From: Hygrocybe punicea | Lineage: Eukaryota; Basidiomycota; Agaricomycetes; Agaricales; Hygrophoraceae | Length of the DNA stretch: 64,000 nt | Direction: 5' to 3' | NCBI GenBank assembly: GCA_963556145.1 | Contig: OY744466.1 | Location: 1,612,001 to 1,676,000, forward strand | Shown here: in pieces, positions 1-10,909 of the stretch | How the letters are laid out: each line of letters starts with the position of its first letter | Numbering within the stretch: the first letter of the stretch is position 1 | The notes under the pieces: model-generated | Told to the model about the DNA's origin: nothing | Seen by the model: the letters and a program-made list of their open reading frames with translations, nothing else | Database searches by the model: none | Made by a program: the position numbers and the translations under genes

Positions 1-151
1 TACACTAATGCATGGTAAATGGCTTGGTGAATGATTGCAAAATGGGTATTGCTCCGTATGCAGTACTATTGCGCAATCATTGCTGGATAATATAATCCAA
101 TGTATTATGCCTGGTATTTGGGCAGGAACATTTTTTTTGAAGTTGTTGTGG

Positions 152-194
152 CTTGCCGAACGGTTGACGAACGAATCGAACGCCATTCGGCAAG
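152..194 (-). repeat. 43-bp dispersed palindromic repeat, copy 1
   Basis: The ends are CTTGCCGAA and TTCGGCAAG, 9-bp inverted arms with an inner GTTCG/CGAAC pairing. Downstream, in element orientation, comes a shared flank with a CACAACAA motif, an A-run, TGCTGCCCAAAT and CAGAATGGA. The same module recurs through 0-18 kb, so this is a short dispersed repeat of MITE or SINE size. Confidence 0.85.
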
Positions 195-406
195 TGCTTG
201 TTAAGTCATATAAATATGTGTTAATTCCAAAATCTTGTCTTACATGTCTTATGGGTTATCACACACCTGGGTGAAGATTTACAGCAATCATTGTGTCAAT
301 GGTACTGTATACTAAGCAATACACATTTGACAAGTATCTACTCAGACATGTAAGACAAGACTTAGGCATTAATATATTTGTGACTGCTTAGATGGCTTTA
401 CAAGCA

Positions 407-449
407 CTTGCCGAATGGCGTTCGATTCGTTCGTCAACCGTTCGGCAAG
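407..449 (+). repeat. 43-bp dispersed palindromic repeat, copy 2
   Basis: Same 43-bp module as at 152-194 but in opposite orientation, 213 bp away. It has the same flank: an A-run followed by TGTTGCTGCCCAAATTCC. Together the two copies form an inverted pair at the outer end of the left arm. Confidence 0.85.
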
Positions 450-661
450 CCGCAACAACTGTAAAAAAAATGTTGCTGCCCAAATTCCATGCAGAATGGA
501 TTGACACACACTTAACTTTCAAACAATCTGGACCGATCGACAAGGCATTGTCGGTTTTCTTTGTTATTGCTACAATAGTTGCTTAGTATCGTTTTATAGG
601 CTATTGTAAAATTATGTACAATAAAGAGTAAAGCTGACATTGTGATAGAATTTCCAGTCGT

Positions 662-1006
662 TTACTCCTGCTTCAATTTCCATACAGCAACGAGGAACCC
701 CAAGACAAACGCCAGGACCATCACGATAACACTATCGGGAAGCGTCAACCATGGTCTTGGAACATTTGTTACGACATACCTCTCGATCTCTTGTTGCAAA
801 GCCCTTTCACGCCGTTGCGCCGCCTTTCACAATCTTCTTTCCCACCTCGCCTCGGAACGGTCATTTGATAATTCGGTGATTGCTAAAAATATGTTAATAC
901 GATGCCATAAATGGTTAGTAAACTTACTTATGTTTATCTGATCACCCGCAATGTCGTTCAGGTTGCACCGAGTGAGTTTAGAACATTTGGCTTGCCCGAA
1001 GAACAT
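662..1006 (-). pseudogene. Small one-TM protein with N-terminal GDQINI motif, interrupted by TGA (left-arm copy)
   Basis: Three exons read on the minus strand. The start ATG is at 1006-1004, aligned with the start of the paralogue at 14281. Exon 1 ends in LNDIAGDQINI. Exon 2 encodes a charged, Arg/Glu-rich helix. Exon 3 encodes a hydrophobic segment (VIVMVLAFVLGFLVAVW) and a short basic tail, so the product is probably tail-anchored. The introns are 45 and 48 nt with GTAAGT and GTATGT donors. The frame is broken by TGA at 829-827, where the paralogue has AGA (Arg). I do not recognise a named family. The GDQ-N-I motif resembles segments at the N-termini of many agaric proteins (from memory). 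Confidence 0.65.
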
Positions 1007-1796
1007 AATACTGGGTTGAGATGATATACGAGAAAACATCTATAGACTACAGATTGAAATTACACAGAAACGATTGTAATTACACAGAAAAGATCAGGCT
1101 CTCAGGATTCGTGCTACATCTGATGTTACACTACATTTGAACGCTCTCCTGATCATACTATTTGCCTGTCTCTGCAGTGAATGCCAGAAAATACTGTTCA
1201 AGATGTTTTCAGCGGGCCAATCCAATATGAATAACAATGCTAAGTCCTGAAACAACATCTACATAGCTAACTTAACAATATTCTGCTTGTCCAATAGGCA
1301 TTCATTCATGTGTATCAGCTACAATAGGTGAATATTGTTATGTCTATCATTTATAACCCATATAAAGTATAATTCCAACATTAGCATTCCTCTTGATATT
1401 CATATTGATGGCACTAGATGACATATCAAAGATCAGAATAATAATATTTATTTACGGCAAATCCAACGGATTTCTCTTGACATGCCCTTGCATGAGATAG
1501 TTGAGAAAAATTTCACTGAGATGGTTGAAAACACTTCAAACCTACCAAATATCGCTCGACATGCATTTGTCAAGCTAAATCTTGATTCACCATACTTTAC
1601 CTATTATAAGCACATTACCTGTTATGTTATTGTCACGTGACCTGGTTCCGATCATTATATAGTCAGCAACTTTAACTTAAACTTGCATAACACACTTCCT
1701 CGTGACCAACTCCAGCAACAAATACCCGTATCTGGTACCTTTCATAGTTCACATTATCAAATCATTTACACACCTTCATTTCTGTAGTTTTGAAAT

Positions 1797-3582
1797 ATGC
1801 CTAGAGCTCAGGAATTTGGCTATGAAGTTTGCGCCCATATCTGTCCAGGACGAAAATGCACATCAGTACAGACACAAACCATCCTTTGGAACAAAGAAGG
1901 GAGCTCCTGTCAGCGACATTGTGGATCAGCATTGAAACACCCAAATTGTATCTCATCTGGAATCTGCCCACAGTCTGTGTGTCTTGGCTGGAGGTTCATA
2001 GAGAACTCTCAAGGCGTCCGAAATCCTACGGATGAGGAGCGTTCGCTATTGCCACCATCCCGCTCACCATCTCCCTCCGATGTCGAAATGGATTATACCC
2101 CAATGAATACAATAGCGCCAACTGCAAACGACAACCGAGTCTTCTGAATTATCTTTGTTCTTGATCCTACGACATGCGTTGTTAGCAAAGCTGCCGCAAC
2201 AAACGACCTGGCGTTTGTTACAACCACAATATCAAAGAAGGAATACGATACCGTTTCACACCTTGAAGGGTTTATACATAGCATCAAGGACCACAAGTCT
2301 CGTTATGGGGTTTGCATTCAGGAATGGGTATGTACTCTGCCTTGGTGATCTACATAAGTTTATACGTGATGCAATCCATAATCAATAGGTTTATGTGGCC
2401 ATGCGAATGCAGCATTGGCAATGCGATGATCCCAGTACACCAGCACAACGATTCCAGGTTAAATACATGTTTTGGCCAGAATTTCATCGTGCGATGCTCC
2501 AATACAATCGAAAAAACGAAACATGGGAAAAGTTCAAATCAGCCGATTGTGTCTTTGGTGGTGTCGACATGGGAATGTCATACATGTGAGGGTTTAAATA
2601 ATTGCCATCCAGTCTTTGATTGATGGAAGAGTTTATAGCGGTAATCAATATGGTATAACGCTGGAAAATGTGTCAAACTTCTTGGCTGGAATCGAGGAGC
2701 TTTGTCAAATGGTCCATGTGTGGCCACCACCGAAACAAATGAATACCGTTCATCTAAAATGGACGCAGATGCAGAACCTGCTCCACATAGCCCTTACGAA
2801 GACAAACACAATACGCCCGCAAGCAAGGTTGTTGATGGATGGAGAACCATTTCCGGCAAATATTGTGTTGAAAAGAATGCATAGCGACACCGGCCACCAC
2901 GTTTTATTCCCGGGTGATCCAAGACGTAATTGGGATTATATGCGTCAGGATAGTGAGGTGCCCGGTTCACGTTGGTTTGGTCAAACCTACGTTGAGCCGC
3001 TAGCCAAAATTGGAGAATGGCGGGTGTTTTTGGTGGGTGGAAGGGTCATCTATATGGTCCACACACATTGCAACAAGGAAACGAAATCATGGAAGTGGGA
3101 CATTGTGACAACATTTTATACGTTGGAGGAATTGAGGTCAGTACAAACGCCCTCACACCATAAACCTTAATCCCTCATCTCGTTTAAGATCGTTCCAATC
3201 ACAAGGGATTTTGTTGAAAACAGATGTCTGCAATCCGGACCAAGGCTCCATTGCGATTCGAGACCAAGGCAAACAACAATTCTTCGACTTTGTTCAAAGC
3301 ACATACGAGGGCCTATATGCTATTGAGTCAAGCATGATTGGTGGAAAGCCTTCAATGAGTGTATTTTGTCGGATAGACATCTCACTCATTGTTGATTCAC
3401 AAACCAACCATGTTTGCTATTTTGTGAACGAGGTTGAAAGGTATCATACCACAAGCTTGTGGTCCAACATGAAGCAAGGTGCGAAGTCTGTTCGTGCTCC
3501 ACTCGGATCTTTTGCAGACACGTTTTCGAGTGTATTCTACAAGTACCTTGTAGACATTACAAATCCATATCTGTATCTTTAA
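1797..3582 (+). pseudogene. ATP-grasp-like conserved agaric protein, in-frame TGA (left-arm copy)
   Basis: Multi-exon gene. Exon 1 (1797-2327) starts at ATG and encodes a Cys-rich N-terminus followed by a Ser/Pro linker. An in-frame TGA at 2145-2147 interrupts it, and the same frame then continues with IIFVLDPTTCVVSKAA. An intron with a GTATGT donor (2328-2388) follows. Later exons give YMFWPEFHRAML, SLIDGRVYS, LKRMHSDTGHHVLFPGD, RWFGQTYVEPLAKIGEWRVF and, after a GTCAGT...TTTAAG intron, CRIDISLIVD and YFVNEVER. The run K..HSD, GEWRVF.VGG and RIDI...NEVE resembles the nucleotide and metal-binding motifs of ATP-grasp enzymes; that is inference by eye. The exon 2/3 junction near 2551-2612 is uncertain. 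The identical gene on the other arm carries the same TGA. Confidence 0.6.
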
Positions 3583-3812
3583 ATATGTCACTAACCACGA
3601 TTTAATCGAACATTATTGCATTGGTTGTATTTATTGTCTTGTCCACTGGCCGTAAGGAAATTCCGCAACCATATTTGATGCATGGGCCTGACATTGGTTG
3701 TATTGATTCTCTTGCACACTGGCCATAACTCAATTATACAATTATCTACAGCGTATTCGACAGATGTCGACGACATTTCTTGTATTTATTTAAATTTTGT
3801 GACTGAGAAACC

Positions 3813-3856
3813 TCTGCCAAACGGTTGACGAACAGATCGAACGCCGTTCGTCAGGG
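3813..3856 (-). repeat. Diverged copy of the 43-bp palindromic repeat
   Basis: It contains the core GGTTGACGAAC..ATCGAACGCCGTTCG, but the outer arms have drifted (CTGCCAAA and CGTCAGGG). Its mirror image is at 4343-4386. Confidence 0.65.
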
Positions 3857-3983
3857 GTCTGGGAGCTGTGACACATTTTATTTTCCTACAAACTACCATA
3901 CAACAGTTGTACGATCGTTTACAGCATATTTGACACATGGGCTTGATGTTGTGTTGATTCTCTTTACCCACTGCCCATAAAAG

Positions 3984-4018
3984 AATTCCACAGCCATAGT
4001 GTAGATGGCTGTGGAATT
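3984..4018. repeat. Central hairpin of the palindrome, 14-bp stem and 7-nt loop
   Basis: AATTCCACAGCCAT and ATGGCTGTGGAATT are perfect reverse complements separated by AGTGTAG. This is the symmetry point once the duplicated gap edge is collapsed. A duplicate of it lies at 4178-4212. Confidence 0.8.
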
Positions 4019-4029
4019 TTATTATGGCC

Positions 4030-4129
4030 NNNNNNNNNNNNNNNNNNNNNNNNNNNNNNNNNNNNNNNNNNNNNNNNNNNNNNNNNNNNNNNNNNNNNNN
4101 NNNNNNNNNNNNNNNNNNNNNNNNNNNNN
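4030..4129. other. Assembly gap, 100 N
   Basis: Exactly one hundred N, the usual placeholder for a gap of unknown size. The identical edges suggest that the real gap is zero or negative. Confidence 0.98.
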
Positions 4130-4616
4130 CATGGGCTTGATGTTGTGTTGATTCTCTTTACCCACTGCCCATAAAAGAATTCCACAGCCATAGTGTAGAT
4201 GGCTGTGGAATTTTATTATGGCCAGTGGGCAAGATAATCAACCTAACCAATGTCATGGCCATGTGTCAAATATGCTGTAGTGGGTCGTACAACTGTTGTA
4301 TGGTAGTTTGTAGGAAAATAAAATGTGTCACAGCTCCCAGACCCCTGACGAACGGCGTTCGATCTGTTCGTCAACCGTTTGGCAGAGGTTTCTCAGTCAC
4401 AAAATTTAAATAAATACAAGAAATGTCGTCGACATCTGTCGAATACGCTGTAGATAATTGTATAATTGAGTTATGGCCAGTGTGCAAGAGAATCAATACA
4501 ACCAATGTCAGGCCCATGCATCAAATATGGTTGCGGAATTTCCTTACGGCCAGTGGACAAGACAATAAATACAACCAATGCAATAATGTTCGATTAAATC
4601 GTGGTTAGTGACATAT

Positions 4617-6402
4617 TTAAAGATACAGATATGGATTTGTAATGTCTACAAGGTACTTGTAGAATACACTCGAAAACGTGTCTGCAAAAGATCCGAGTGG
4701 AGCACGAACAGACTTCGCACCTTGCTTCATGTTGGACCACAAGCTTGTGGTATGATACCTTTCAACCTCGTTCACAAAATAGCAAACATGGTTGGTTTGT
4801 GAATCAACAATGAGTGAGATGTCTATCCGACAAAATACACTCATTGAAGGCTTTCCACCAATCATGCTTGACTCAATAGCATATAGGCCCTCGTATGTGC
4901 TTTGAACAAAGTCGAAGAATTGTTGTTTGCCTTGGTCTCGAATCGCAATGGAGCCTTGGTCCGGATTGCAGACATCTGTTTTCAACAAAATCCCTTGTGA
5001 TTGGAACGATCTTAAACGAGATGAGGGATTAAGGTTTATGGTGTGAGGGCGTTTGTACTGACCTCAATTCCTCCAACGTATAAAATGTTGTCACAATGTC
5101 CCACTTCCATGATTTCGTTTCCTTGTTGCAATGTGTGTGGACCATATAGATGACCCTTCCACCCACCAAAAACACCCGCCATTCTCCAATTTTGGCTAGC
5201 GGCTCAACGTAGGTTTGACCAAACCAACGTGAACCGGGCACCTCACTATCCTGACGCATATAATCCCAATTACGTCTTGGATCACCCGGGAATAAAACGT
5301 GGTGGCCGGTGTCGCTATGCATTCTTTTCAACACAATATTTGCCGGAAATGGTTCTCCATCCATCAACAACCTTGCTTGCGGGCGTATTGTGTTTGTCTT
5401 CGTAAGGGCTATGTGGAGCAGGTTCTGCATCTGCGTCCATTTTAGATGAACGGTATTCATTTGTTTCGGTGGTGGCCACACATGGACCATTTGACAAAGC
5501 TCCTCGATTCCAGCCAAGAAGTTTGACACATTTTCCAGCGTTATACCATATTGATTACCGCTATAAACTCTTCCATCAATCAAAGACTGGATGGCAATTA
5601 TTTAAACCCTCACATGTATGACATTCCCATGTCGACACCACCAAAGACACAATCGGCTGATTTGAACTTTTCCCATGTTTCGTTTTTTCGATTGTATTGG
5701 AGCATCGCACGATGAAATTCTGGCCAAAACATGTATTTAACCTGGAATCGTTGTGCTGGTGTACTGGGATCATCGCATTGCCAATGCTGCATTCGCATGG
5801 CCACATAAACCTATTGATTATGGATTGCATCACGTATAAACTTATGTAGATCACCAAGGCAGAGTACATACCCATTCCTGAATGCAAACCCCATAACGAG
5901 ACTTGTGGTCCTTGATGCTATGTATAAACCCTTCAAGGTGTGAAACGGTATCGTATTCCTTCTTTGATATTGTGGTTGTAACAAACGCCAGGTCGTTTGT
6001 TGCGGCAGCTTTGCTAACAACGCATGTCGTAGGATCAAGAACAAAGATAATTCAGAAGACTCGGTTGTCGTTTGCAGTTGGCGCTATTGTATTCATTGGG
6101 GTATAATCCATTTCGACATCGGAGGGAGATGGTGAGCGGGATGGTGGCAATAGCGAACGCTCCTCATCCGTAGGATTTCGGACGCCTTGAGAGTTCTCTA
6201 TGAACCTCCAGCCAAGACACACAGACTGTGGGCAGATTCCAGATGAGATACAATTTGGGTGTTTCAATGCTGATCCACAATGTCGCTGACAGGAGCTCCC
6301 TTCTTTGTTCCAAAGGATGGTTTGTGTCTGTACTGATGTGCATTTTCGTCCTGGACAGATATGGGCGCAAACTTCATAGCCAAATTCCTGAGCTCTAGGC
6401 AT
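4617..6402 (-). pseudogene. ATP-grasp-like conserved agaric protein, in-frame TGA (right-arm copy)
   Basis: Exact mirror of the gene at 1797-3582 on the opposite strand, including the in-frame TGA (here 6054-6052), exon frames and intron ends. Because both copies share the lesion, it arose before the arms were duplicated or homogenised. The function is unproven; the C-terminal half has ATP-grasp-like motifs (GEWRVF, RIDI, NEVER). Confidence 0.6.
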
Positions 6403-7192
6403 ATTTCAAAACTACAGAAATGAAGGTGTGTAAATGATTTGATAATGTGAACTATGAAAGGTACCAGATACGGGTATTTGTTGCTGGAGTTGGTCACGAG
6501 GAAGTGTGTTATGCAAGTTTAAGTTAAAGTTGCTGACTATATAATGATCGGAACCAGGTCACGTGACAATAACATAACAGGTAATGTGCTTATAATAGGT
6601 AAAGTATGGTGAATCAAGATTTAGCTTGACAAATGCATGTCGAGCGATATTTGGTAGGTTTGAAGTGTTTTCAACCATCTCAGTGAAATTTTTCTCAACT
6701 ATCTCATGCAAGGGCATGTCAAGAGAAATCCGTTGGATTTGCCGTAAATAAATATTATTATTCTGATCTTTGATATGTCATCTAGTGCCATCAATATGAA
6801 TATCAAGAGGAATGCTAATGTTGGAATTATACTTTATATGGGTTATAAATGATAGACATAACAATATTCACCTATTGTAGCTGATACACATGAATGAATG
6901 CCTATTGGACAAGCAGAATATTGTTAAGTTAGCTATGTAGATGTTGTTTCAGGACTTAGCATTGTTATTCATATTGGATTGGCCCGCTGAAAACATCTTG
7001 AACAGTATTTTCTGGCATTCACTGCAGAGACAGGCAAATAGTATGATCAGGAGAGCGTTCAAATGTAGTGTAACATCAGATGTAGCACGAATCCTGAGAG
7101 CCTGATCTTTTCTGTGTAATTACAATCGTTTCTGTGTAATTTCAATCTGTAGTCTATAGATGTTTTCTCGTATATCATCTCAACCCAGTATT

Positions 7193-7537
7193 ATGTTCTT
7201 CGGGCAAGCCAAATGTTCTAAACTCACTCGGTGCAACCTGAACGACATTGCGGGTGATCAGATAAACATAAGTAAGTTTACTAACCATTTATGGCATCGT
7301 ATTAACATATTTTTAGCAATCACCGAATTATCAAATGACCGTTCCGAGGCGAGGTGGGAAAGAAGATTGTGAAAGGCGGCGCAACGGCGTGAAAGGGCTT
7401 TGCAACAAGAGATCGAGAGGTATGTCGTAACAAATGTTCCAAGACCATGGTTGACGCTTCCCGATAGTGTTATCGTGATGGTCCTGGCGTTTGTCTTGGG
7501 GTTCCTCGTTGCTGTATGGAAATTGAAGCAGGAGTAA
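7193..7537 (+). pseudogene. Small one-TM protein with GDQINI motif, in-frame TGA (right-arm copy)
   Basis: Mirror of 662-1006. Exon 1 is 7193-7271, exon 2 7317-7419 and exon 3 7468-7537. The introns are 45 and 48 nt. TGA at 7370-7372 falls between RRL and KAAQRRERAL. Exon 3 gives the C-terminal hydrophobic helix and the tail WKLKQE. The paralogue at 13936-14281 is uninterrupted, which identifies the TGA as a lesion rather than an exon boundary. Confidence 0.65.
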
Positions 7538-7749
7538 ACGACTGGAAATTCTATCACAATGTCAGCTTTACTCTTTATTGTACATAATTTTACAATAGCC
7601 TATAAAACGATACTAAGCAACTATTGTAGCAATAACAAAGAAAACCGACAATGCCTTGTCGATCGGTCCAGATTGTTTGAAAGTTAAGTGTGTGTCAATC
7701 CATTCTGCATGGAATTTGGGCAGCAACATTTTTTTTACAGTTGTTGCGG

Positions 7750-7792
7750 CTTGCCGAACGGTTGACGAACGAATCGAACGCCATTCGGCAAG
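7750..7792 (-). repeat. 43-bp dispersed palindromic repeat (mirror of copy 2)
   Basis: Reverse-complement image of 407-449 in the right arm. Confidence 0.85.
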
Positions 7793-8004
7793 TGCTTGTA
7801 AAGCCATCTAAGCAGTCACAAATATATTAATGCCTAAGTCTTGTCTTACATGTCTGAGTAGATACTTGTCAAATGTGTATTGCTTAGTATACAGTACCAT
7901 TGACACAATGATTGCTGTAAATCTTCACCCAGGTGTGTGATAACCCATAAGACATGTAAGACAAGATTTTGGAATTAACACATATTTATATGACTTAACA
8001 AGCA

Positions 8005-8047
8005 CTTGCCGAATGGCGTTCGATTCGTTCGTCAACCGTTCGGCAAG
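8005..8047 (+). repeat. 43-bp dispersed palindromic repeat (mirror of copy 1)
   Basis: Reverse-complement image of 152-194 in the right arm. Confidence 0.85.
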
Positions 8048-8216
8048 CCACAACAACTTCAAAAAAAATGTTCCTGCCCAAATACCAGGCATAATACATT
8101 GGATTATATTATCCAGCAATGATTGCGCAATAGTACTGCATACGGAGCAATACCCATTTTGCAATCATTCACCAAGCCATTTACCATGCATTAGTGTACT
8201 TGTGCTTAATGAGAAT

Positions 8217-8262
8217 CTGCCAAATGGTGCTTCCATGACCTGTTCGTCAACCGTTCGGCAAA
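8217..8262 (+). repeat. Diverged 43-bp palindromic repeat just outside the palindrome
   Basis: It keeps CTGTTCGTCAACCGTTCGGCAA and the downstream flank (ACCACAACAATT, A-run, TGTTGCTGCCCAAAT), while the left half has drifted. It lies 19 bp outside the edge of the inverted repeat. Confidence 0.6.
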
Positions 8263-8906
8263 CCACAACAATTCTCAAAAAGATGTTGCTGCCCAAATCC
8301 CATATAGAATACATTCTCATACAATTGGTGATAAGATTCAGCAACAAACAATTTTAATAAGGATGTCGCTGCACTAACAGTTTTAAATATGGCTTGTCAT
8401 ATGTTTGGATGCTGGTATGCATGTTCTGTGACCATTATACAACTCCCTACTTGACATATATCTGACAAGCCATGTACAATGGGATTTTCGGAATTTCGCC
8501 TGCCGACATCGTCTGTATAATAGAATATTACAAATACCTGAAGGCATTACGTGTTAATGAGGAGTACCACAAAGGTTTTAAGTACTACTACACATCTATA
8601 TAAGCTGCATAACAAAAACCATGAACCTGTACAATTTTTGAAAACCGCTACAAATCTCTTGCGGTATTACAAATACCTGAAGGAGCACTCCAACAAATTC
8701 TTTCAAGTATATTCCGCGTTCCTTTGATGGACTTCTACAAATGTTTTAAACTACTGTGAGGAATACTTTGACATCCTATTACGAAAATCCTGGCACAGTA
8801 AGTATTACAAAAGTTTCGGTGGTAGTACAAAATATATTGTGAGATAGTCTTCATAGATATGAATACCAAAGGCCTGTGGATGTTGGAACAGAATCTATAT
8901 ACCCCA
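8263..8906. other. AT-rich non-coding stretch
   Basis: No supported gene. A phrase TATTACAAATACCTGAAGG occurs twice (near 8526 and 8668), with several related TACTACAAA-like words between and after, so part of it is a degraded short repeat. Confidence 0.5.
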
Positions 8907-10372
8907 TTAATCCCTTTGCTCAATATTCATATTTTTGAGACGCCTCCTTGTCTCCACGATATCGTCCGCATTATCATCTAGATAGTCGTAGCCTACTCTG
9001 CGTTTGATTGAAATTCTGGATAATGGAGTGGGCGCGTATACATTTGTGTTCTTTCGATTCATGGCCGCATCCTGAGAGAGTGTACAAATTAGTGGACATC
9101 TGAATTACAGCAAAGATATGAACGATACCTCTGTAAAGTCACTTTCAACCAACGCCAATGATCGCAGGCATAAAATCATCTTGAACTTGTCTCCCCTCAC
9201 AGGAACCGCCGATACCGTGAATTGAACCTCAATGATATCACCAACTCTGAAGCAAATAGGATTTCCAGGCACAAAGCTAATATGTTTTTTCTTGTAATCC
9301 GGGTATTTGTATCATAATGATCAAACACTCACTGAGATCGATTCCCACTTGACTCCAACTTGAAATAAAGAACCCGGTTGTCCATTCCATGGAAATATCG
9401 TGCATTGGCCATGGACGTTAGGATGCCTTTGGGATCAACATTGCGGTCGAATGGGATTTCACGGGACGTGTCATTGGATCGGCGATCAGTAAAATATTGG
9501 GTTCCTATTGCTAATGCGGTGTATTCCATGTAGGTAGCTGGCATAAAGTCCTGTATGGCACGTTCGGGGAAATAACGAGCTAGCTTCCGATGCAGAATAT
9601 GAAGGTTATCAATAAAGGAATTGAAGCCTGTGGTATTAAGACCTGTAACAATAACGCTTTGACGGATAAATGGGATTTGGCGTTCGGGTGGACTATTGGA
9701 GTTCTATAAAGTATTCTTGTCATATAAGATATATTACCCTTACATTGTTGTGATGGGTGGTAGATCCTTCTTTGCCAATATTGCTTGCAGGCTTAAGACC
9801 AATTCTTCTGGTTCCGTTGTATCTGTCGCCGGCAATGTAAATCTCCAGCAGTTTGGGCAATTGTTATGTATGACATTGACATTCGAAATCTGTGCATATG
9901 ATCAACATGATAATCTTTTCAGTGTGATTACTGACATTTGCGGAATTCGCTAGTTGAGTATCATCGTCATTTAATCGTGTGGCTATGAGGCTTTCCAAGT
10001 ATTTGGCTGTCAATGTCATATCAGGGATGAGTGAATGTATGCGTATGTATGGCTCACATGCGTCTGCGAAATTATAATGGTCGTCCATCGTTGAATATGG
10101 AAGAAAAAGTTGATTGATATAGAGAAATACTTTTCTCGGAATGTACGATTATATCCTGATCACATGCTTCAGCACAAAATACACATGTGACATTTTCATT
10201 CTCAATCTTCTGATTATAGGTATTGTGTGGATGTCGTTTAGTGTTTCTGCATTTACGTTTGAAACAGAATACATTTGCACAGCCAGCTACGGTGCCGCAA
10301 TATCTTGATCCTTTTGTTGTTGTAGCCCCTGTACCGATTTGATTGTATTTGTCAGCCAAGCCGATATGTATC
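8907..10372 (-). CDS. Unrecognised Cys-rich multi-exon protein (5' end unclear)
   Basis: Read right to left. A Cys-rich exon (GCANVFCFKRKC, CVFCAEACDQD) is spliced to NACEPYIRIHSLIPDMT. Next comes an exon with NNCPNCWRF, then a long exon (HRKLARYFPERAIQDF, MPATYMEYTALAIGTQYF, ARYFHGMDNRVLYFKLES). The exon after that reads FVPGNPICFRVGDIIEVQF and KFKMILCLRSLAL. The last exon is DAAMNRKNTNVYAPTPLS, ending with TAA at 8909-8907. The donors are GTATTT, GTAATC, GTAAGG, GTGAGT and GTATCG, all with AG acceptors. No in-frame stop was found in the parts I read. The CxxC pairs suggest metal binding. The 'VGDIIEVQF..V..KFKM' stretch is beta-like, but I cannot assign a fold. The likely acceptor of the first visible exon is near 10372, and its start codon was not found. 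Confidence 0.55.
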
Positions 10373-10399
10373 GAACTGGCAATATCTCCTTTTGGTTAG

Positions 10400-10760
10400 C
10401 GAATTTCTATTTATGAACGAACTTAGTCATCCCAGCATTGATCGAGCTCATCCATCATTTCTTTCGCCAAAGAGGTTGCTGTTTCATCGAAGTCTGGTCA
10501 TCCTGGCATTGGTTAACAGCCTTTCCATCATTTCTCCCGCTCAGACTGTTTCCGGTTTATTGAGACCCGGTTATCCCGACATTGATTAGGAGCTAACGCA
10601 CCCTCCGCCTGCTCAAGATATTCCGCGTTTATTGAGACCCGGCCACCATGACATTGATCACATGTTAATCCTTCATTTCCTTTAGTCAACGATATCCGGT
10701 TTTCATGAATCCCGGTTATCCCGGCTTTGATAACACGTCCGTCCATCATTTCTTCCACTC
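10400..10760. repeat. Tandem repeat, ~72-bp unit, about 5 degenerate copies
   Basis: Units share 'TTTATTGAGACCCGG(T/C)(T/C)A(T/C)CC..CATTGAT' followed by 'CATCATTTCTT/CC'. The period is 72-73 bp, that is 24 codons, and the reverse strand is partly open across it (10758-10528). It lies immediately upstream of the minus-strand Cys-rich gene and may be a lost N-terminal repeat region of it. Confidence 0.65.
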
Positions 10761-10909
10761 AAAAGGTTCCATATTTGTGGTGTTGTAGCATACACCAGCA
10801 TATCAGGTGATTGGTCATCGGGATGTCATATGTTCTATTGTTCATCCTCCATACAGGTGGATTTAAAGTCGAGGAAACATTCGGCTATGCATTAGTTCCT
10901 CTTGTTTCA

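Larger units (their letters stand above)
3623..4018. repeat. Degenerate direct-repeat cluster near the palindrome centre
   Basis: Related phrases recur: 'ACATTGGTTGTATTGATTCT', 'CTTGNCCACTGGCC(A/G)TAA', 'ATATTTGA(T/C)(G/A)CATGG'. They appear near 3623, 3690, 3920 and, mirrored, in the right arm. The copies are imperfect and irregularly spaced. They probably helped to create the fold and the assembly break. Confidence 0.45.
3936..4223. other. 94-bp direct duplication flanking the assembly gap
   Basis: Bases 3936-4029 and 4130-4223 are the same 94-bp sequence in the same orientation, on either side of exactly 100 N. This is what two overlapping contig ends left unmerged by a scaffolder look like. 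Collapsing the overlap joins 4029 directly to 4224 and puts the hairpin at 3984-4018 at the palindrome centre. Confidence 0.9.
1..8198. repeat. 8.2-kb inverted repeat (palindrome), two ~4-kb arms
   Basis: Every position p in 1-3900 has its reverse-complement partner at 8199-p. All coding frames in one arm reappear unchanged on the opposite strand of the other, so the arms are identical as far as I compared them. The match stops exactly at 8198, the partner of base 1, so the true palindrome may continue beyond the window. Only the innermost ~90 bases (about 3907-3983 against 4224-4300) diverge. Each arm carries one ATP-grasp-like gene, one small membrane-protein gene and several 43-bp palindromic repeats. 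It may be a real foldback chromosome structure, a contig-end artefact or a haplotype fold; the sequence alone does not decide. Confidence 0.93.

Noticed and set aside
1..60. Chromosome end at the left edge of the window
   Set aside because: No telomeric TTAGGG-type array is present. The edge coincides with the palindrome limit, which rather suggests a contig end.
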